From Sympetrum striolatum (taxonomy: Eukaryota; Arthropoda; Insecta; Odonata; Libellulidae): DNA of 64,000 nt. Numbering within the stretch: the first letter of the stretch is position 1; each line of letters begins with the position of its first letter. Under the pieces are notes generated by a model. The model made no database searches, was not told the DNA's origin, and was given only the letters and a program-made list of their open reading frames with translations. A program made the translations under genes and the position numbers. The DNA lies in assembly GCA_947579665.1 (NCBI GenBank), contig OX388351.1:56242939-56306938 (forward strand), read 5' to 3'. Shown here piece after piece: positions 1 to 9,686 of this stretch.

Positions 1-324
1 ATGATTTTCCCTGAACGTATTTTAGCGCGTCTTGTAGTGGTTGTTGTTACACCTATCTCTTTCTATTAGGTCATGAATAATATCACAACTAATTAGATAA
101 CCAGAACTAAGTCTAGTCACGAGAGAGCCTATATGTATATTACATACACAACATTAATTTGCAATTAATTATATCATAGTATAAAATTTATCTCATTGGA
201 TAATATTATTTGCATTGGCCCAATTTCTTACGTTAACTTCTACCACAGAGATTTGATTGACATGCATCTAATTTCATCTACTAAAGATGAAACCTCTTTT
301 AAGATGATGATCCAGTTAACATTC
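1..324. other. non-coding, nothing recognised
   Basis: AT-rich sequence without a reading frame, RNA or repeat that I can identify. It ends at the 5' edge of a SINE. Confidence 0.5.
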
Positions 325-460
325 GGGCATGGTGGCCGAGCGGTTAGCGTGCTCGCACGTTATTACTCCAACCCTTCGGTCCCGGGTTCGAATCCCGGCT
401 AGTTGGATTTTTCCGATTAGGGAATGGTCATGTGTGTTTACCATTGTTATTTTTAATTAC
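325..460 (+). repeat. tRNA-derived SINE (family A)
   Basis: The head has RNA polymerase III internal promoter boxes: an A box in GTGGCCGAGCGG at 332-343 and a B box GGTTCGAATCC at 385-395. The intervening region includes a Leu/Ser-like GGCCGAGCGGTTAGC. The would-be acceptor arms (around 326-332 and 402-409) do not pair, so this is not a working tRNA gene. The body after the head (TTCCGATTAGGGAATGGTCA and on) also occurs, diverged, in the minus-strand element near 34.1 kb, which shows a dispersed family. It would be mobilised by a partner LINE. No clear target duplication was found. Confidence 0.8.
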
Positions 461-3049
461 CTACCACTGAAAGGGTCCAGAAAATGGATGTTTGTAGGGT
501 ATATGTGATGAAAAAATTATGATAAAATAAATTCTATGTTGAATAATTTCTGGCTTTCTTGGTGGATAGCTTGCGAAAAGTTTTCACGGGTTCCCAACCA
601 AGTTAATTAAGTCTGATGGGAAACCAAAGAAACCCTTTTGCAATTCAATTTCTGTTCAAATATCGATGATTTATGAAAAATGTTGATAAGAAATTTTACT
701 TAAATTCTGAAAGTTAATATTATCGATAGATTCACAATTCATCCTTAAATCCAGTTTGATAAAATTAATCTCCCTTAAAACTTTGTTAATATGTTTCCAG
801 AAGAATGTTTTCTGTTTCTGAATAACATTAATTTCTCTGTGAAACCTAAGTGAGGATTTATAATTACTGACCTATAGGTTTTATTTTAATGGATGTCCGA
901 TTGTCTATACTTCAACTAAAGCTGCAAATATAAATAAAGTATGATAGGTACGAGTTTGTTATAATTGTTGATACTCTCAAAGATTTAGTTTCAAACGAAA
1001 ATGATACTTTGAGGATTATTAATTGCATTGTCACAGAAATTTGATTAGCGGCTAGATACATAGAATATATAAAGATGGTTTTTTGAGGTGTTTAGTTTTA
1101 TTTCGTATTTATGAGTAAATAATAAATGTAGTATTCCTCAGAAAATCAAAACTTTACATTCAGACAAACAAAAATTTAAATACCTTAGAATCTTTTGAGT
1201 AAACATTTACTTTACCATTGAAATGAACCTAGAATAATCGGTAAACTAACAAGTACACTCGTGTCAGTATATAACTTCCTGTGGAACTGTTTTCAAGAGT
1301 TATGGCGGATTTCAGATACCTTTTCTTTGAATGTAACTTAGTTTCATATTCTGCAAATAATAATAAACTTAACGTAAGAAAGCACTTTAATAGAGGAATT
1401 ATGCAGAAAATCACTGAATTGAAACATTATTGAGAATGCAATTTTTAGATTCCATTTTTATTGCAGCCGTGTATTGATAATTATTTTTAAAAATTACGTA
1501 AAATCTGTGACGTTAAGTGTAGAACTCGGTAAAAACATTCAATTGTAGATACCTCCTTTAAAATATCCTCCATCTGCTTGTACAATAGGCATATTTTTAC
1601 TTAGTAAACGTATATTTCCGGGTCAAATTCCCTGAAATAGAACAACGTACGAACAGGTCCGATAATATTCTGTTCTTTTAATTAGTGCAACGGCCTAACG
1701 AGCTTAATTTGGCCCATCATTGACTTCCATTTTCAATTTTTTTCTCTGCCATGCAATTAATTTTTTTATAAAAAATTAAAATTCATGTTCCCGTCATGAA
1801 AATGACGGTCCACAGTTTGTTGAATTTATGGGTGTGTAGTTCATAAAATAAAATTTACAAATATGGTACAGAATTTATATTTCTAAAATGCTTACCGATT
1901 CTATTTCATTTGCCATAAAATGGCATGGTAATGGTATAAATATACCATTCTATGAATACCAGTATTATACCTCGATTTATTTATATAATATTTTATAATT
2001 ATTTTGATTTAAAAAAATATGTTACGGACGACAATTTTGGACTACTTGTGTCTACTCCCACATAATCTAAGATGTCCAGTCTGATATAATGGGAAACAAT
2101 GAACGATTATTAGGTTTAATATATACTTCAACTTATCTTTTCTTATCAATATCAAATACCACATAATAATCATATAAGTGACACCTAACTTTCTTTGTCA
2201 ATTTTATATTTTTAAAAGATATAGCAAAACCAGCAACATTCTTTGGAGTCACTTAAAAAATTCTCTTCTGAGTATGAGATAGAGATTTTTGAAGGATTGA
2301 TTTATTAGTTGGATGTGTAAAACTTTATTTGTCAGGGTGCTTCAATTAAAGACATATTGAAGGTACTCCATTTTAAATAATGAGAAAGATTCAAAATAAA
2401 TTAACAAGCGAGGTGCGAGATTGGTAAGGCTCAAGAAATTCCTCCAAAAGCCTTTTAACTTTTCTTTCATTAATGAATCTACACGTAGCGCACCAGGTAA
2501 TTTAGATAAATAAAATAAGCACTGTAAATTATGTCTCATCTACTGAATTTCAATTCTATCTAAGATCTAGCTAGCGCTAACAGCGCTCGAGGATGTTTTC
2601 ATTGCTCCTACCAAAAAATGTCTTAACCAAGCCGAGCTCATTCTGTCGCCCAAATATCCATGTTCCACCGCTTCCTAAACTTTTTAATTCTCTGTTGTCT
2701 TTCAATCTTTCTTATGAGCTTCTTCCCCAATCGATTCACTTCTTTCTAGTATGAACTAATCTCCACGTCTTTTACTTATATTTTGATGATATTCGATCCT
2801 TCTCTTTCTCGCCCTTGTCTTTTCACTGTATCTCCGTGTTGTATTTTAACTCATTCTTAGGATTCAGCGGTCATCTTAGCTGTTTTAATCCCCAAAAGAA
2901 TATTAATAAATATTTATCAACTTCCAAAAGGTTGATCACTAAATATTTGTACTTGTTCCATTCAAACTAAAATATCATCTTATCATTCCTTTATTCCATG
3001 TAAAACCTTAAACGAAATTAGTTCATTCAAACTGCTTACAATTTTCTGT
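461..3049. other. non-coding AT-rich DNA with small hairpins
   Basis: No credible gene. Two short adjacent hairpins are visible: TGCCAT/ATGGCA at 1911-1925 and ATGGTATA/TATACCAT at 1931-1948. From about 2560 the plus strand becomes pyrimidine-biased. This may be the eroded continuation of the minus-strand LINE that starts just to the right, but no frame there is convincing. Confidence 0.5.
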
Positions 3050-3325
3050 TAATATCCGTGTCATCAGTCGATCTCTGGACTCGAATCTTGATCTCAATGC
3101 CAAGTTCGTTAATGCATACTGAAAATAGTAAATCTTCGATTGTACTGCCCTGTGATATTACCCCGAGTTCAACTGAACCTGGATGGATCTAATACCATCC
3201 AGTGCAATCCTCGTGTCCTCGGCGTAAAGATAGTCTTAAGTCATTCAGTTAATTACTTCCACATTGATACCTGAATCGATGTCGTTCATTAGTTTCAGAT
3301 TTACGTGCCCCAGATCAACGAAATT
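3050..3325 (-). pseudogene. fossil non-LTR retrotransposon (LINE) reverse transcriptase fragment
   Basis: Read on the minus strand, this block keeps consecutive RT-domain landmarks. VDLGHVNLKLMNDIDSGI (from 3319) corresponds to the usual AFDxVxHxxLLxKL..GI block. After two in-frame stops (3245-3247 and 3236-3238) comes DYLYAEDTRIALDG, like the NYLSNRTQRVxxxG segment. Then LNSG and, after a one-base frameshift near 3164, GVISQGSTIEDLLFS, matching SGVPQGSVLGPLLF. CINEL follows, like YINDL. A DD pair at 3060-3065 (context STDDT) sits where the YADD catalytic box belongs. The order and spacing of five blocks make chance unlikely. The copy is dead and truncated. The clade (Jockey, CR1 or I-like) cannot be decided. 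Active elements copy their RNA into the chromosome by target-primed reverse transcription. Confidence 0.78.
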
Positions 3326-4335
3326 ATTTATCTATTTCTCGATATTTGGGTCAGCATTTAAGGAATTCCTGATGCGTTAAAATCACCGCTCATTTTGTTT
3401 TACAACATATGCAAACAGAAACAGAAAGTATTAAGTGCTTCATAATTGAAATTAGACAAAAATATTTCTTCTAAAGGAAGGAATTAGACGCAGGCATCTT
3501 AGCCTTTTGCTTAATGTTTTAGGCTAAATAATTTTAATGAAATAAGCTCCAACCATATATAAGAGAAAAATAAATTATTCAGTCACTAATTTAGTTTATT
3601 AAACAGTTTCATAGCAATGAATTTATAATATCCATGTAAGTGACAGCTCTTTTGTTTACTTTTCTTAGCTTGTACTAGGTTTGCGCATGTTTTTTACGCC
3701 TTTCCCTCTTTCCTTTCTTTTGGATATATTCTTGCAGATATATTATTAAATGTTATACATTTAATCAATTTATTATTTTTTAAAATTTTATAATATTTTA
3801 TTATATAATTTTTTTTTCGTTTTTTTTCATCCGCTTCTAAAGTGTTCATCTCTATCTCTAATCACCTAAAGATTATTCATGTTTTTGATATCTTTGTCGA
3901 CAGGTTAGATGGAGGGACAGACTTTTCAGTCACAATTTTGCGTCACAGACTTTTCAGTCACAAAGAGTTCTTACAGCCCTTTGATATTTTCATCGGTTTA
4001 GTAGAGTTAATATATTCAGACACGATAAAACTCAGTGCGTATAGTTATTACCTTTATATAAAATTAGGTATTCTGCTGCAAATTTCACAAGCTAACCTGA
4101 ACTACTCAAATTTAAATTATTGCTCGAAATATTTTAATGCTGTGATACATAACACCTTGAGCATTGGTGGAAATAATCTTTAAATGTGCATTTCATAATT
4201 CTATAGGTGATACCAATTTTCGCTATTCTTTTAGCAATATTTTTGAAGAACTTTGAATATTGCGACTCTGCAGCGACATCATGGGGAAATTTAAGGGAAG
4301 GAAATAATGTTGGAATCAATGCTCTGCTTTTAACT
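3326..4335. other. non-coding, AT-rich
   Basis: No gene seen. 3740-3830 is strongly AT-rich with T homopolymers. A 19-base perfect direct repeat lies at 3917-3935 and 3945-3963 (listed separately). Confidence 0.5.
3917..3963. repeat. 19-bp direct repeat, 28-bp period
   Basis: ACAGACTTTTCAGTCACAA occurs twice without mismatch, at 3917-3935 and 3945-3963, separated by nine bases. It looks like a recent local duplication inside otherwise unremarkable DNA. Confidence 0.85.
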
Positions 4336-4475
4336 TTTCCCCTCCATTCTCATCCGAATTCTTTTCTCTCCCCTTCTTTCTATTCCCTCTTATTACACCC
4401 TTCACCCTCCCCTCTTCTCCCCCCTCTCCCTCCCTCGTTCCTAATTCTGCTCCCTCTCCCAACTTTATTTCCGGG
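4336..4475. repeat. pyrimidine-rich tract
   Basis: Long run of C and T with few purines on the plus strand, densest at 4366-4445. A short open frame through it is a low-complexity artefact. Confidence 0.7.
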
Positions 4476-4479
4476 TGTG

Positions 4480-4860
4480 TTTCCAATTTTGCGGAGGATG
4501 AAAATTATTGTGCTTACGATTCCGTTTATTTGTGGATATTTGGGTCACTGCATCTGCCATTGTTCACGGCGCTTTCGATAATGAGAAATGAAATTTATTC
4601 CATTAGCGTTATCTCCCGTTAATGCCGATTTTGCCGGGCGGCAGTAAAAACAATGGGGCCCCGGAAAAAGGTAAAGTGCGTGAAATCTATTAAAGAAGTT
4701 ATGCAGGGTTGTAAATTTGATGCAATTTACGGTCGTTAGGAGGAAATAATTTCGATTCGACTCTCGTAGTTTCTTTATGGAAGTCGGAAATTGGAGTATA
4801 TTACACGTGTTGGAGTGTAGGCTTATTAAAGCAGTCAATTTACGCAAATATCATGATACG
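4480..4860. other. moderately GC-rich block, possible conserved non-coding DNA
   Basis: Higher-complexity, more GC-rich sequence than its flanks, with homeodomain-like cores (CCATTAGCG near 4600, GTTAATGCC near 4619) and a GGGGCCCC palindrome near 4655. No coding frame is persuasive. An enhancer role is inference only. Confidence 0.25.
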
Positions 4861-5284
4861 CTAGTGAATTTTGAACTGTAATCTCTATGCTCTATTTATA
4901 TTTCAGTTTCAAATATCTGTTCATAAAATATATAGAATAATAGGAAATATAATAGTGTTAATGGTGGTAAAGAACGAAGACTAATAAGATTGTTATTCAC
5001 TGCCAGCATCAAATTATGCGTATTCTTTTTTTACTAAATTCCAAGGTGATCAGTGGGCAGAATTTAACTCTATACCCTATCAATCGGGACATTCGTAGAA
5101 TTAACTGCTTTTAGTCTTCCTTTATTTCGTTCTATTTCTCCCTTGAGCAAATTTAAAGCTAAATGATGAATTCGTTGGAGTATGAATTGTAATCAATAAT
5201 TGATCAATGAGTCAGAGAAATATATTTTCAGAAAGCAAATAATCGAATAAGGATAAATAATGTAAAAGATAAGGAAAGGGTTAA
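4861..5284. other. non-coding, nothing recognised
   Basis: AT-rich. A small palindrome ATTGATCAAT near 5200 is the only structure noted. Confidence 0.5.
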
Positions 5285-5428
5285 GGTGACTTTGCACATA
5301 AGGGCGTGCACCCAGGAAAATTCCCAAGGAAAAACGGTCTTGAAAAAAGTCTGACAGGGCCGCGAATCGAACCCGGGATCTTCCTCTATCCGGGAGGCTG
5401 CCTTAACCATCTAGGCTACCCGACCAGA
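5285..5428 (-). repeat. tRNA-derived SINE (family B), minus copy
   Basis: On the minus strand the head (5428 to about 5351) shows an A box TAGCCTAGATGG, then GTTAAGGCAGCCTCC, and a B box GGTTCGATTCG. The body starts CTGTCAGACTTTTTTCAAG and continues toward 5285. The plus-strand copy 56 bases away has the same head and body start, so the two are one family in head-to-head orientation. Acceptor ends do not pair, so a functional tRNA is unlikely. Confidence 0.8.
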
Positions 5429-5437
5429 ACATTTTAA

Positions 5438-5490
5438 CAAGCCGTTTCGTCGTAACTTGCCTTTGCCCCCAAAGTCCCCAAAACGGCTTG
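5438..5490. repeat. short inverted repeat between two SINE heads
   Basis: ACAAGCCGTTT at 5438-5448 is the reverse complement of AAACGGCTTG(C) at 5480-5490, so the inverted arrangement of the flanking SINEs extends into the spacer. The central part (about 5449-5479) is not palindromic. Confidence 0.65.
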
Positions 5491-5582
5491 CTTGGATGGT
5501 TAAGGCAGCCTCCTGGTTAGAGGAAGATCCCGGGTTCGATTCCCGGCCCTGTCAGACTTTTTTCAAGTCCGTTTTTCCATGG
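5484..5582 (+). repeat. tRNA-derived SINE (family B), plus copy
   Basis: Head with A-box-like CTTGGATGGTTAAGGCAG and B box GGTTCGATTCC (about 5533-5543), followed by the family body CTGTCAGACTTTTTTCAAG and a short T-rich stretch. It is close to the neighbouring minus copy from the head through about TGGGAAT near 5583, then diverges, so at least one copy is truncated. Together the pair forms a large foldback. Confidence 0.8.
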
Positions 5583-6499
5583 GAATGGAAAAGATATTTA
5601 TGTTGTTGGATTAGAAGAAGTAAATATTCTTGGTAGAAGTACACCTAGGCAAGGAAGGTATTTAAAGGAAGAAAAACTATGATTCATATCTTGTCGAAAT
5701 ATAATGTAGATAGTTCTTTGTATGTGGCTTATAAGGGTAATTGTTGGGAGAACTAATTCCTACAAACCAATTTTGAGGTATAAGGACGATACGCTGAAAC
5801 AGCCATCATGGTTCATCTGCTGCATTCGATTGATAAATACTACCAGAATCAAGTTAATAAGTTCTGAATACTGCTAAAGTTTTGACGAGTAAATAAAAGT
5901 GACAATATAATAAGAGAAATTCATTTAAATTTAAATTGAATTGAATTTTAACCATGCACAAGCAGTTTCATTCTATTGTTAGGGAAGCTTAGTTAAGGAA
6001 GCACACACTTATAGTTTGCCCCAAAAAGTGGAACATCCGAGTCCGAGTCCAAGACATATGAAAATCCATTTACACCGTGCTTCACTCCAAGTAAGCATCC
6101 TTCCTATATTTACCCTAAATATCCTTTTATTAACATCATCTGCTCGCTAAGGTTAGTTATTAATTTTGCTGGCAATAACTCTCATTCAAAGTAGTTAGCG
6201 TGGTGACTCCGTTGAATTATTAATATAGAAAGCAATGTATCGCTTTATGTATGTAAATTGTTCCCAAAACGTCTATATAAGAGCCATCCCTTTCTTGTAA
6301 TCATAATCAGGGTTTAATTAGAGATAACGTACCTTGATATGCAAAGTGTACATCTGACTGCTTCTCAGCGACCAATTACCGAGTAATATACCCAATCCTC
6401 GAATATCGTTAGCATCTCCAAGGAAGAACCAAGGAATACGTGCTCATTTCCCGAGTCTGAATCCGATTTATGCGATCAGAGTACATAACACATTCACGC
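5583..6499. other. non-coding, nothing recognised
   Basis: No gene or repeat identified. A TATA-like TATATAAG at 6274-6281 has no convincing initiator or transcript downstream. Confidence 0.5.
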
Positions 6500-6825
6500 T
6501 CTCATTACTCCACCGCTTAGGTGCCTTTCGCCTCCCCGCGCCAACTCAAACCGCGCGCCCTCTCGAAAAATCCTCGACGACGTTGAAAGATGCATCGAGA
6601 AATAAGCGGAGACAGCGGGGATAAAGGGACCCTTTCTCTACGTCGCATGAAATCCATTCACCACCGGGCGGAGCGCGTGAGTGAAAAAATAATAAATCCA
6701 CGTTCACTTTTTTCCTTTGGCGGAGTCATCTGGGCGAACACAAAAAGCCCCGCATTTTAAAAAAGAAACCATCGCAGCTAACACGGGGGAAAAGTCCTTG
6801 TTGCTTTGGAATTATGCTCTGCGTA
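6500..6825. other. CpG-containing, GC-richer block
   Basis: CpG-dense relative to the window (for example CCGCGCGCCCTC around 6551, then CGACGACG). Short frames of about 70-90 codons run into the G-rich repeat that follows and look like composition artefacts. It could be conserved or regulatory DNA, but nothing identifies a transcript. Confidence 0.3.
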
Positions 6826-6829
6826 TAAT

Positions 6830-6921
6830 GCAGGCGGAGTGGGGGGGCGGAGTGGGGGCGAAGCGGGGGCGGTGTGGGGGGCGGAGTGGAGGCGGAGCGG
6901 GGGCAGGGAGGGGGCGGGACT
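6830..6921 (+). repeat. G-rich minisatellite
   Basis: Imperfect tandem units of about 11-13 bases on the theme GGCGGAGTGGGGG, with variants GCGAAGCGGGGG, GCGGTGTGGGGG and GCGGAGCGGGGG. Many G runs of 3-7 lie close together, so the plus strand satisfies the usual G-quadruplex spacing. Overlapping Gly/Ala/Arg-rich frames are repeat artefacts, not genes. Confidence 0.85.
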
Positions 6922-7069
6922 CGGCTGTTGCTTTAACTCGGCCCAAAGAAATACTCGCGAAAGGAGTCTTTCTCTTTATGGCGATGTTTTCTCCGTAACG
7001 AGATATGATTATGATTAAAAATTTTCATTCGAATTTACAGACTGTTTCTTTCATTACGGGAAAGTGGGG

Positions 7070-7330
7070 CGTTTGTCGTGCTTCTTCCCTGTTCCTGGCG
7101 CCGCTATTATACGCCTTTTTTCTCGGTTCTCTTTTTCTCTCCATCCTTTTCCCTTCGCGTTCCCTTTCCTTCCATTTTCTCTCTTTATTTTCCCACCTCT
7201 CCCTAATTCGGTGCCAATTTCAGGGTCTTTATTCCTTCTCTCTTCCCTCTCTGCCCTTTCTGTGCACATTCTTCCCTCTCGACTCTTTTTTCCAGCCTTT
7301 TTATGCTTCCCTTCTCTCATAAATCCCGCA
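7070..7330. repeat. pyrimidine-rich tract
   Basis: About 260 bases strongly biased to C and T on the plus strand. Three overlapping short frames on both strands (Ser/Phe/Leu-rich or Arg/Lys/Glu-rich) follow directly from this bias and are not supported as genes. Confidence 0.7.
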
Positions 7331-7710
7331 CCTACGGATTTTAAGTTTTCCCCTGACTTTGCCCACGCTAGTTATTGATATTATAATTTTCAATCCGAGT
7401 GAACTGGAGAAAGTGAATCGTGAGGTGATACGTTTTGTTGCAATCCTACTTTAAAAAGCAAGCCCTGCAAAAATGATCTGCAACTTAGGTTGAGAATCTA
7501 TGAAACCTAGAATCTCTTAATCTACAAATTCTTGATGAATTTGTAGCCTAGCTGACTTAATGAATTAAGGGAATGCAAATTTGCAAAATACTTAATTCGA
7601 ATCATGGGATTATCTGTAATTTTGGCCGTCTTAATGTGCTGAAATTTGACGCTGTCTTCTAAGTATTGAAATAAACGGAAGAGGTGATTAAGTATCGTTC
7701 TATAGTTTTG
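7331..7710. other. non-coding with one perfect hairpin
   Basis: CTACAAATTC (7522-7531) pairs perfectly with GAATTTGTAG (7537-7546) around a five-base loop. Nothing else was recognised. Confidence 0.5.
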
Positions 7711-7775
7711 TGATAATAATAATAATAATAGTAATGTTTATTACGGGTTTTACCCCATTTACAACTTAAGAATAA
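7711..7775 (-). mobile_element. LINE 3' end, minus strand
   Basis: Read on the minus strand, a short 3' UTR-like sequence (TAAATGGGGTAAAACCCG) runs into AATAAA and ends in a (TTA)n microsatellite at about 7712-7731. A poly(A)-signal-like AATAAACATT followed by a trinucleotide tail is a usual terminus for arthropod non-LTR retrotransposons. The element would extend rightwards from here. Eroded sequence at 8100-8500 might be its body, but I could not identify a domain. Confidence 0.5.
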
Positions 7776-7940
7776 TAAAAATGGCATAATAATAAAAATT
7801 ACAAAATTAAGATTGCAATAAATGCAGCACAATTTTACAACTTATTATATACATATGCAATTAATAGAGATGTAATTGATACACACAAGAAAATTCCAAT
7901 AAAATACTTATGTAAACATTGAAAACAAAAAGCAAAAAAC

Positions 7941-7942
<2 letters not shown>

Positions 7943-8007
<65 letters not shown>
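7943..8007. repeat. (AT)n microsatellite
   Basis: Uninterrupted AT dinucleotide run of 65 bases. The Tyr/Ile-repeat frame across it is an artefact. Confidence 0.98.
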
Positions 8008-8012
<5 letters not shown>

Positions 8013-9266
8013 GTAACATTATACAATATAAAATAAAATTATATAAATCAGATCTAATTTAATAGATAATAAGCATAAGTGAACATATGAAACTAGCAAA
8101 ATTATAAAAAACAATAAAAAATGTTTACAGTTAGTAAAGAAGAATCTCCATATTGTACATATATATTTCTAATATTTCTAGTATTAGTTATAGTCAATGT
8201 TAGCGCTACCACCTGATCTATTGTCCAACCGCGGTAGAATGCATGAATAAATGTAAATAATCGGTTAAGACGCGTGCTGTTTACACCCTCTGCCAAAAGT
8301 TGGTATGTAGGGTATTGATGTAAGTGTAAATGTGTCCACCAGGGAGATGACGTTCTTCCATCGAGAAGCCAAGACTAGCAAACCCCACTCCCCCTTTAGC
8401 TATCACTTACCCCCAGTGAGTCTCTGAGTCTATACCACGCACCGCAGTGCTTCCCCGTTGTCACAAATCTTGATTAACTGGTGGGTGGCAGAAATGCCTG
8501 TCTACTTTTCGCCCGATATATCAGAAAAAGTAGCAAAAATACCACTGAACTCGAAAAAGAATACTGCTAAATGATGAATGCAATGACTCAAAGTTACAGT
8601 AATAAATATCAGTTCAGACATTGCAGAAATTAAATAATTTATATGAGTTTTAAGTCTTTAATAACATTAACATTATGTTATTTTCATTCATAAGCTGCTC
8701 GATTACTTTACGTTGTAAGAATATTGAAGATGGTTATCGTAAAATTTGCTTATGTCTCTAAGAAAAGAAACTGATGTCGCTAAATGTAAATGAAAATTAT
8801 TATGACGTAAAATTATTATGCAAGTGCTCGAATTAAAAAGTATTATCTCAGATAAGATACTCTTAAATTTAAATAATTTTATTTTAGAGTGGTTAATAGA
8901 CTAATACTAATGCTTTTTTAACGTATCTAAAACTCAAATATGTTATGCTGACATAATGTTGAGCAGTGGTGCACACATTAAGAGAGTAATTCGACCCATC
9001 ATTTACTTTTACTTCCATGCAATATTTATAAGATATTATAATTGACCGCTAATCAGTTAAACATTTTCTACCAATTTCTACTTAGCTATACAAACTTACG
9101 ATTAGCTACATTTAAGCCAATCATACTTAGACTGGTTAACTAATAGATGAATTTTCCTATTGTATGTTACAACTTTGAAATATATAAACAAGACTGCAAC
9201 CCACTAATCCCAAAATAGTTTATTGTGCGGTATACTCAGCGGGCATTGTGTGCTTCTCTGACGTAG
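8008..9266. other. non-coding; possible LINE debris at 8100-8500
   Basis: 8330-8500 is more GC-rich and less simple than its flanks and could be the body of the LINE whose tail lies at 7.7 kb, but no conserved motif supports that. 8520-9266 is plain AT-rich DNA. Confidence 0.4.
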
Positions 9267-9686
9267 AGATTTGTCAACTTGAGGAAAATGCTAGATTCAG
9301 CACTACATGTCGCTGAAGCAAACAGAAATCCTCTAGATATAGCGGAAAAATCTCTGAATTGGCAAGTATATCGGGCAGTCAAAGCTTATGTAAACAGAAA
9401 CAAGGAAACAAATATGGAAAACTGGCACCCACGACGAAGTGAAGGTCCTAGAATGGAGTTTTTCTATGAAGTTGTGAGTGGAAATGTACCCTTCAGAAGG
9501 AATGCGCAATTATATTCGCACAGGTCGCTTTATAGAAGTTTGAGATGTATGGTTGTGCGCGTGTTAGCTAAAAAAGAATTAGGTGAAAATTTCAAAAACT
9601 TGGTAGAATGTCGGTATCGACTTTTATCTGCAGATGAATCATTCATCATTATACCATTACGTATTGTTACATTTAATGCATATTAA
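9267..9686 (+). CDS. unassigned open frame, about 139 codons
   Basis: The longest open frame in the window, bounded by stops at 9264-9266 and 9684-9686. The first ATG is at 9288, giving about 132 residues. The predicted protein is basic and mixed in composition, with stretches such as SLNWQVYRAVKAYVNRNKET, and has no low-complexity bias, signal peptide or membrane segment. I recognise no domain. At this base composition one frame this long in 64 kb is not surprising, so it may be chance, a decayed transposon fragment or an exon. No clear splice sites or poly(A) signal were found. Function unknown. Confidence 0.25.
   Translation, partial: RFVNLRKMLDSALHVAEANRNPLDIAEKSLNWQVYRAVKAYVNRNKETNMENWHPRRSEGPRMEFFYEVVSGNVPFRRNAQLYSHRSLYRSLRCMVVRVLAKKELGENFKNLVECRYRLLSADESFIIIPLRIVTFNAY

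Noticed and set aside
325..410. Functional tRNA gene at the SINE head
   Set aside because: A and B boxes are good, but the two ends that should form the acceptor stem do not pair, and the same sequence continues into a shared body in a second copy.
5351..5560. Pair of real tRNA genes in inverted orientation
   Set aside because: Acceptor stems do not pair in either copy, and both carry the same non-tRNA body after the B box.
7054..7378. Overlapping 88-105 codon frames as genes
   Set aside because: They lie in a pyrimidine-rich tract, overlap on both strands and have extreme Ser/Phe/Leu or Arg/Lys/Glu composition.
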